Shown piece after piece: positions 13,463 through 18,282 of a DNA stretch of 18,282 bases. The stretch lies in the NCBI GenBank assembly GCA_905214855.1, contig CAJMNU010000018.1, forward strand, positions 1-18,282, in the 5' to 3' direction. Source of the DNA: an uncultured bacterium. GTDB taxonomy: Bacteria; Bacillota; Clostridia; Lachnospirales; Lachnospiraceae. Each line of letters opens with the position of its first letter. Position 1 is the stretch's first letter. Both the position numbers and the translations under genes were made by a program. Under the pieces are notes generated by a model that did not search any database, was not told the DNA's origin, and saw only the letters and a list, made by a program, of their open reading frames with translations.

Positions 13463-13520
13463 TTGACAGATTGTAGTATGATATAGTGTGTCAAAAAATG
13501 TCACTGACACTCATTGTCAG
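13463..13520 (+). promoter_or_regulatory. candidate V-ATPase operon promoter and TGTCA motif cluster
   Basis: A perfect TTGACA lies at 13463-13468. The nearest TATA-like boxes (TATGAT 13477, TATAGT 13482) are too close for a normal 17-bp spacer, so the -10 is uncertain. TGTCA or TGACA occurs at 13489, 13499, 13505 and 13515. The last two are part of the hairpin CTGACA-CTCAT-TGTCAG (13504-13520), which ends just before the ribosome binding site of the first ATPase gene. This could be an operator or a translational control element. Confidence 0.4.
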
Positions 13521-13534
13521 GGAAAGGAGGGCGA

Positions 13535-13846
13535 ATGGACAAAATCTTAAAGAAACTATCAGAGATTGAAGAGGCAACTGCGAACATTATGGAACAGGTC
13601 AATATCCAAAAAAAAGAATATTCCAGAGAAATGGAAGAAAAAGTAACCCGTTTTGATTCTGAATTAGATGAAAAAACCAATCAACAGCTCGATGAGCTGC
13701 GCCAGAGACTGCGTACGGAGACAGAAAAAAAACTGGCAGAACAAAAATTACAGGCAAAATCTGACCTGCAATCTATGGAAGAAAACTATACACAGAATCA
13801 TACCCTCTATGTTAAACAGATTGTTTCTTCTATGACCCAACTGTAA
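13535..13846 (+). CDS. V-type ATPase peripheral stalk subunit (G/H-like)
   Basis: This 103-aa, almost entirely charged and helical protein (many Glu, Lys and Gln, heptad-like spacing from about 5 to 90) has the makeup of the small stalk subunit that pairs with subunit E to link the V1 head to subunit I. The assignment rests on its position as the first gene of the ATPase operon and on its coiled-coil composition, as the sequence itself is weakly conserved. The ATG at 13535 follows AAAGGAGG; an upstream TTG (13514) would place the ribosome binding site inside the gene and is rejected. Confidence 0.7.
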   Translation: MDKILKKLSEIEEATANIMEQVNIQKKEYSREMEEKVTRFDSELDEKTNQQLDELRQRLRTETEKKLAEQKLQAKSDLQSMEENYTQNHTLYVKQIVSSMTQL

Positions 13847-13903
13847 CCTGCCCGTTTCCTTTTGGTACGGGTCTTCTGAATCAAGAAATGGAGGTAACTA
13901 TCT

Positions 13904-14968
13904 GTGAATGGTCTTCTTACCTACAGCGGGATCGTTACAAAAATCCGGGCAATGGAGGGAAAACTCCTCTCCTATGAAGACTTTTGTGAAATGGCCTCCC
14001 TGGAAACCGTTCCGCAGGCTGTTGAATTTTTACAAAGGCAGCCTTCCTACCATGAAATCCTGAAAGGGATGGAAGAAAACGCCATGCATCGGCGTGAACT
14101 GGAAGTACTCCTCTTCTTCGCCCACTATCGGGATTTTGAGAAATTGTATCGCTTTGCCAATATGGCACAGCGCAAATTTCTGGATCTCTATTTCATGTTA
14201 TATGAAATAGAAATACTCAAAAAAATGCTGCGTACTTTGGCAGATCACCGAGTGTATGAGGTGAATCTATCCATTTTTTATCCGTTTTTCCAGCGTCATT
14301 CTAAGTTGGACTGGCAAAAGACTTCATCTGCTGCTACTCTGGAAGAATGGATCAGTTCTCTTGCTGGCTCTGTGTATTATGAGCCATTGTCTCAACTACA
14401 GGCAAATGGCAATGCGAACTTATTTGACTATGAAGAGACCTTGGATCTTCTATATTTAAAGACTGTATGGAAATTGAAAGATAAGGTGATCAAGAAAAAG
14501 GATCAGGAAATTCTGATCCAGAATTATGGTTCACAGATCGATATGCAAAATATCATGTGGATTTACCGATTTAAAAAATTCTATCACCTAGAACCTGAAC
14601 AGATTCTTCCTATTCTGATCCCATTTTCCTATCGTCTGAAAAAAGAAGAGATTTCTGGTCTTATCTACGCAGAAGAATTGCAGGCTTTTTTTGATGTGCT
14701 AAAACACACATACTATGCTTCCTGGGCAAACCGCCTGCATATGGATGATCTTTCTAAACTAGAGGCTTTATCTGAAGCAATCCTTGATCAGGTTTATTCT
14801 CTGAACAGTCATCGTCATCCATATTCTATCGCTTCTTTAAATGGCTATCTCTATTTTAAAGAACAGGAAATCAAGCGGATTATCACGATCATTGAAGGTA
14901 TACGCTATAAACTTGACAGTCAGGAAATTTTACAACTTATTCATATCAACAAGGGGGTATCACCGTGA
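13904..14968 (+). CDS. V-type ATPase subunit C (AC39/NtpC family)
   Basis: This 354-aa soluble, mainly helical subunit fits the AC39 family, which forms the funnel-shaped connector between the central stalk and the membrane ring. The N-terminus (TYSGIVTKIRAMEGKLLS) matches the family's usual opening (tyrosine, small residues, then an IRAME-like motif), and the C-terminus has the typical IASLNGYLYFKEQEIKRIITIIEGIRYKL stretch. It starts with GTG at 13904, eight bases after GGAGGT. The stop overlaps the next start by four bases (GTGA), so subunits C and I are translationally coupled. A weak hairpin (CCCGT 13851-13855 with ACGGG 13867-13871) lies in the gap before it. Confidence 0.88.
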   Translation: MNGLLTYSGIVTKIRAMEGKLLSYEDFCEMASLETVPQAVEFLQRQPSYHEILKGMEENAMHRRELEVLLFFAHYRDFEKLYRFANMAQRKFLDLYFMLYEIEILKKMLRTLADHRVYEVNLSIFYPFFQRHSKLDWQKTSSAATLEEWISSLAGSVYYEPLSQLQANGNANLFDYEETLDLLYLKTVWKLKDKVIKKKDQEILIQNYGSQIDMQNIMWIYRFKKFYHLEPEQILPILIPFSYRLKKEEISGLIYAEELQAFFDVLKHTYYASWANRLHMDDLSKLEALSEAILDQVYSLNSHRHPYSIASLNGYLYFKEQEIKRIITIIEGIRYKLDSQEILQLIHINKGVSP

Positions 14969-16914
14969 TTGAAAAAATGAAATTTTTGAGTATCACAGGC
15001 CCAAAGTCAGATATTGACCGTGTTGTTTCCCAGTATCTCTCCCACTATGAGATCCATCTGGAGAATGCTTTATCTGAGTTAAAAACAGCAAAAGGGCTGC
15101 GTCCTTTTACCGAAGTAAATCCTTATAGAGATTCTCTTCAATTTTCTGAGGAAATGGCAGCTCACGTCACATCTGAACAGAAGGAAAAATCTTCGAAGCC
15201 AATACCTGATCATTCTTCCAAATCTCAAATGTCTGCAGCTGAAGCAGATTCCTTTATCATGGATCTGCACAATAATCTGCTTGATTTGGATCAGAAAAGG
15301 CAGGAACTTCAGAAAGATCTGGATGCTCTGCTGGCTTCGGAAAACCAGCTGATCCCATATTCTGAATTGGATTACAATATCCATGCTATCATGGAGTTTA
15401 AATATATCCGATTCCGTTTCGGAAGGATCGCAAGAGAATACTACGACAAATTTGAGAAATATGTTTATGATACAATTGATACATTTCTCTACAAATGTCA
15501 TCAGGACAATAATTATGTATGGATCGTCTATTTTGTTCCGGCAAGTATTGCCCAGAAAATTGATGCAATCTATACTTCCATGCATTTTGAGCGTTTTTAT
15601 CTTCCCGATGAATATGAAGGTACTCCAAAAGAAGCCATTCAGGATCTGGAAACACGTATTGACAGCTTAAAAGCATCCCTGAAAGAAATCAATACACAGA
15701 TCACTCAGTCTCTTCAGAATGAAAAACAGCGTATCTTGGATGCACACGAGACTTTGAAGGACTATACAGAAAATTTCAATGTCCGTAAACTTGCAGCACT
15801 GACTCAGTCTGACTCCAATACTTTCTATATTTTATGCGGCTGGATGAGTGCTAAAGATGCTTCTGCATTTCAGGCGGAAGTAAATCAGGATGAAAATACG
15901 TACTGTATTATTGAAGATGACCATGATCAAATTTTAAGTGGTCCTCCCACAAAATTAAAAAATCCAAAATTGTTCCGTCCATTTGAAATGTTTATCCGTA
16001 TGTATGGACTTCCGGCTTATAATGAATTTGATCCTACCATCCTGATCGGTATCACATATTCATTCCTTTTTGGATTTATGTTCGGTGATGTAGGACAGGG
16101 TCTTTGCCTGATGATCGGTGGTTTCCTCTTATATAAGTTTAAAAAGATGGATCTTGCTGCTATCATCTCCTGCTGCGGATTTTTCTCCACAATATTTGGA
16201 TTTATGTTTGGCAGTATCTTTGGATTCGAGGATATCCTATCGCCCATATGGCTGCGTCCGGCAAGCGCAATGACAGAACTTCCATTTATAGGAAAACTCA
16301 ATACTGTATTTATCGTTGCAATTGCTCTTGGAATGGGAATCATCCTTCTGACTATGGTATTAAACATTATCAACAGTATCCACAATCATGATACTGAAAA
16401 AACATGGTTTGACACAAATGGTGTTGCCGGTCTGGTATTCTATGCCAGCCTTGCTGCAACAATTGTGCTTTATATGAGCAACAAACCACTTCCGGCAACG
16501 ATCATCTTAATCGTAATGTTCGTGATCCCTCTCTTACTGATCTTCTTAAAAGAACCTTTAACCGTTCTTTTGGAAAAGAAAGCTTATCATTCAGAGGGCG
16601 GAAAAGTCATGTTCTTTGTACAGGGATTTTTCGAGCTGTTTGAAGTACTGCTCAGTTACTTCTCCAACACACTCTCTTTTGTCCGTGTTGGTGCTTTCGC
16701 AGTCAGCCATGCCGCAATGATGGAAGTTGTTCTTATGCTTGCGGGCGTAGAATCTGGTTCTCCAAGCTGGATCGTAATCATTCTTGGCAACTTATTTGTA
16801 TGTGGAATGGAAGGTCTGATTGTTGGAATTCAGGTTCTGAGACTGGAATATTATGAATTATTCAGCCGCTTCTATCATGGTACTGGTCGGGAATTCCAGC
16901 CATTTTCCCACTAA
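14965..16914 (+). CDS. V-type ATPase subunit I (a-subunit, NtpI family)
   Basis: Subunit I is the stator that forms the ion half-channels beside the proteolipid ring. The 649-aa protein has a soluble N-terminal half with coiled-coil segments (about 95-130 and 222-270) and from about 340 a membrane half with roughly eight helices. The conserved arginine that faces the rotor carboxylate is most likely R574 in SFVRVGAFAVSHAAMM; the last helix carries the EGLIVGIQVLRLEYYE motif (616-631), and GDVGQG (374-379) is also typical. The GTG start at 14965 overlaps subunit C's stop and is preceded by AAGGGGG. Length and motifs are normal for bacterial V-type enzymes. Confidence 0.93.
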   Translation: MIEKMKFLSITGPKSDIDRVVSQYLSHYEIHLENALSELKTAKGLRPFTEVNPYRDSLQFSEEMAAHVTSEQKEKSSKPIPDHSSKSQMSAAEADSFIMDLHNNLLDLDQKRQELQKDLDALLASENQLIPYSELDYNIHAIMEFKYIRFRFGRIAREYYDKFEKYVYDTIDTFLYKCHQDNNYVWIVYFVPASIAQKIDAIYTSMHFERFYLPDEYEGTPKEAIQDLETRIDSLKASLKEINTQITQSLQNEKQRILDAHETLKDYTENFNVRKLAALTQSDSNTFYILCGWMSAKDASAFQAEVNQDENTYCIIEDDHDQILSGPPTKLKNPKLFRPFEMFIRMYGLPAYNEFDPTILIGITYSFLFGFMFGDVGQGLCLMIGGFLLYKFKKMDLAAIISCCGFFSTIFGFMFGSIFGFEDILSPIWLRPASAMTELPFIGKLNTVFIVAIALGMGIILLTMVLNIINSIHNHDTEKTWFDTNGVAGLVFYASLAATIVLYMSNKPLPATIILIVMFVIPLLLIFLKEPLTVLLEKKAYHSEGGKVMFFVQGFFELFEVLLSYFSNTLSFVRVGAFAVSHAAMMEVVLMLAGVESGSPSWIVIILGNLFVCGMEGLIVGIQVLRLEYYELFSRFYHGTGREFQPFSH

Positions 16915-16925
16915 GGGATGTTTGC

Positions 16926-16993
16926 TGCTCCATATATCTCCATCACAGTGACGGAGCAATTCAGTAGCAGAGGGGTCAAAATCCTTTTGACCC
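16926..16993 (+). other. two intercistronic hairpins between subunits I and K
   Basis: TGCTCC (16926-16931) pairs with GGAGCA (16953-16958), or alternatively CTCC (16938-16941) with GGAG (16953-16956). Then GGGTCAAAA (16973-16981) pairs perfectly with TTTTGACCC (16985-16993) around a 3-nt loop. No T-run follows either. The gap of 122 bp is exceptional in this tightly packed operon. Hairpins here could stabilize the downstream mRNA or mark a processing site, allowing more proteolipid than the other subunits. A TATAAT at 17002-17007 has no suitable -35. Confidence 0.5.
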
Positions 16994-17036
16994 TAACATC
17001 ATATAATATAGTTAGATATTTCAGGAGGTATTTATT

Positions 17037-17468
17037 ATGTCATTTTCTATTAAACTTTTATTATCTGTCGCTCTCTTATTGAGTATCGTAATTCCTTTTG
17101 GAGCTTTTGCCATTGGTGAAAAGTCCAGAGGTCGTTATAAAGTAGCTCTTGGTGTAAACACACTGTTGTTCTTTGGCATTCTTCTTACAGCCAGTGCATT
17201 TATGTTCAATGGAAATGCATTTGCTGCTGAAGCAGCCGCAGAAACCGCTTCCAATTCAGCCGGAATGGGTTACATCGCAGCTGCTCTTGCAACAGGTCTT
17301 TCCTGTCTTGGTGGTGGTATTGCCGTATCTGCTGCTGCCAGTGCTGCTCTTGGAGCAATCAGTGAAGACTCTTCTGTACTTGGTAAATCCCTTATCTTCG
17401 TTGGTCTTGCCGAAGGTGTGTGCTTGTATGGTTTGATCATCTCCTTTATGATCCTTGGTAAACTGTAA
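17037..17468 (+). CDS. V-type ATPase subunit K (proteolipid ring)
   Basis: This 143-aa membrane protein consists of two helical hairpins: helices at about 5-27, 34-57, 77-107 and 117-140. The ion-binding carboxylate is E126 in GLAEGVCLYGLIISF; the first hairpin has no matching acid, so each subunit carries one site on four helices, as in other V-type K subunits. The glutamines that I recall as Na+ ligands in the Enterococcus protein are not evident, but ion specificity cannot be settled by eye. AGGAGG eight bases before the ATG is the strongest ribosome binding site of the operon, fitting the need for many copies. Confidence 0.92.
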   Translation: MSFSIKLLLSVALLLSIVIPFGAFAIGEKSRGRYKVALGVNTLLFFGILLTASAFMFNGNAFAAEAAAETASNSAGMGYIAAALATGLSCLGGGIAVSAAASAALGAISEDSSVLGKSLIFVGLAEGVCLYGLIISFMILGKL

Positions 17469-17471
17469 ACA

Positions 17472-17780
17472 ATGAAGATGTATTTAATCAGCGACAATAT
17501 CGACACCTACACCGGAATGAGGCTTGCAGGTGTCGAGGGCATCGTTGTACATGAGAAACAGCAGCTCAAAGAAGCTCTGGATAAAGTCCTGGCCGACAAA
17601 TCCATAGGAATTCTGCTCTTAACAGAAAAATTTGGAAGAGAATTTCCTGAGGTCATAGATCATGTCAAACTGGAGTGCAAACTCCCACTGATCGTAGAAA
17701 TCCCTGACCGTCATGGAACCGGCCGCAAGCCGGATTTTATTACTTCCTATGTCAACGAAGCTATTGGATTAAAACTTTAA
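17472..17780 (+). CDS. V-type ATPase subunit F
   Basis: This 102-aa protein fits the ATP-synt_F family, a small central-stalk subunit: a Rossmann-like N-terminus MYLISDNIDTYTGMRLAGVEG, a central ILLLTEKFG strand-helix and the family signature LPLIVEIPDRHG (about 72-83). It begins three bases after the subunit K stop with no clear ribosome binding site, so translation probably depends on coupling to K. A second ATG two codons in (17478) is an alternative start. Confidence 0.9.
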   Translation: MKMYLISDNIDTYTGMRLAGVEGIVVHEKQQLKEALDKVLADKSIGILLLTEKFGREFPEVIDHVKLECKLPLIVEIPDRHGTGRKPDFITSYVNEAIGLKL

Positions 17781-17802
17781 TCAAAGAAGGTGAACCAAAT
17801 CT

Positions 17803-18282
17803 ATGACCACAGACGAAAAACTGCAGCATTTTCTGGAATTTACCATGAAAGATGCACGGACTCGCAGTGACCAGCTTCTGTCCGATTATTGTAATGCTTT
17901 GGATAAAACATATGAAGAACACAAAAAAGAAGCATTAAAACGTTCAGAACTGCGCATTCAGATTGAAAAAAATAAAATCGCCCGCAATTTTAATAAAGAA
18001 TATTCGATTGAACAGCTTAATATCAAGCGGGAACTGACTGAAAAAGAAGAAGAATATACAGATAAACTATTTGCAGAAGTCAAAGAGGAACTGATAAATT
18101 ATATGAAGACTCCAGAATATGTTAATCTTCTGATCCAACAGATCCTCGCAGCAAAAAAACTTGCTGAAAATGATGCAATTTTAATTTATATGGATCCGAT
18201 CGATGAGGACAAGATACCAGTTGTAGCAAAAGCTACCGGTGCAGAGATCATTCCCAGTCAATACTCTTTTATGGGAGGTACA
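17803..18282 (+). CDS. V-type ATPase subunit E, partial (runs off the window)
   Basis: The frame is open from the ATG at 17803 to the last base, 160 codons without a stop. The first 95 residues are charged and helical (stalk part); after that comes a globular segment with YMDPIDEDKIPVVAKATGAEIIP, similar in layout to the C-terminal domain of vATP-synt_E proteins that binds the catalytic head. GAAGGTG lies upstream of the start. The protein pairs with the small coiled-coil subunit encoded at the start of the operon. About 190-200 residues are usual, so roughly 30-40 codons are missing. Confidence 0.82.
   Translation, partial: MTTDEKLQHFLEFTMKDARTRSDQLLSDYCNALDKTYEEHKKEALKRSELRIQIEKNKIARNFNKEYSIEQLNIKRELTEKEEEYTDKLFAEVKEELINYMKTPEYVNLLIQQILAAKKLAENDAILIYMDPIDEDKIPVVAKATGAEIIPSQYSFMGGT

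Noticed and set aside
16994..17036. Separate promoter for the subunit K gene (TATAAT at 17002)
   Set aside because: The only TTGACC-like box lies within the hairpin and is 9 bp away, too close for a normal promoter.

Overview
The window looks like chromosomal DNA of a low-GC Gram-positive anaerobe, most likely a gut Lachnospiraceae (Clostridia). This rests on A/T-rich coding sequence with strong AGGAGG-type ribosome binding sites, an LplA/LplB/YtcP-style sugar transporter run by a membrane-bound AraC-family regulator, a V-type ATPase operon, and a mobile element of a type known from Firmicutes (Rep_trans/MobT relaxase plus tyrosine integrase in tRNA-Lys). The family-level assignment is inference.

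Positions 1-3751 are almost all of a very small integrated mobile element. It carries two paralogous ribbon-helix-helix (RHH) genes on the minus strand, then a Rep_trans/MobT-type relaxase or replication initiator and a tyrosine recombinase on the plus strand, overlapping by 4 bp. The right end is a 42-nt copy of the 3' part of a tRNA-Lys(CTT) gene, which I read as attR. The left att site should lie just before position 1. A 158-bp sequence containing the tRNA terminator is present at both ends (1-158 and 3755-3912). The non-coding part of the element is rich in structure: tandem hairpins upstream of the relaxase gene (candidate oriT or double-strand origin), a 24-bp two-part hairpin (candidate single-strand origin), a 22-bp tandem iteron pair, three 11-bp repeats, and several perfect palindromes that probably serve the RHH proteins. 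I see no cargo gene and no separate excisionase.

Positions 3913-5198 are ordinary chromosome: a possible 50-residue lysine-rich ORF, trmB (tRNA m7G46 methyltransferase) on the minus strand, and a 398-bp divergent promoter region.

Positions 5199-13397 form a glycan-uptake locus on the plus strand: a membrane-anchored AraC-family regulator with its own terminator, then a probable operon of a heparinase II/III-family polysaccharide lyase without a signal peptide, a solute-binding lipoprotein and two permeases. No ATPase for the transporter is present, so a shared ATPase encoded elsewhere is likely. The last permease gene is followed by three degenerate 37-38 bp copies of its own 3' end and then a terminator.

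Positions 13398-18282 are the start of a V-type ATPase operon, in the order stalk subunit (G/H-like), C, I, K, F, E. The E gene runs off the window, and A, B and D are expected beyond it.
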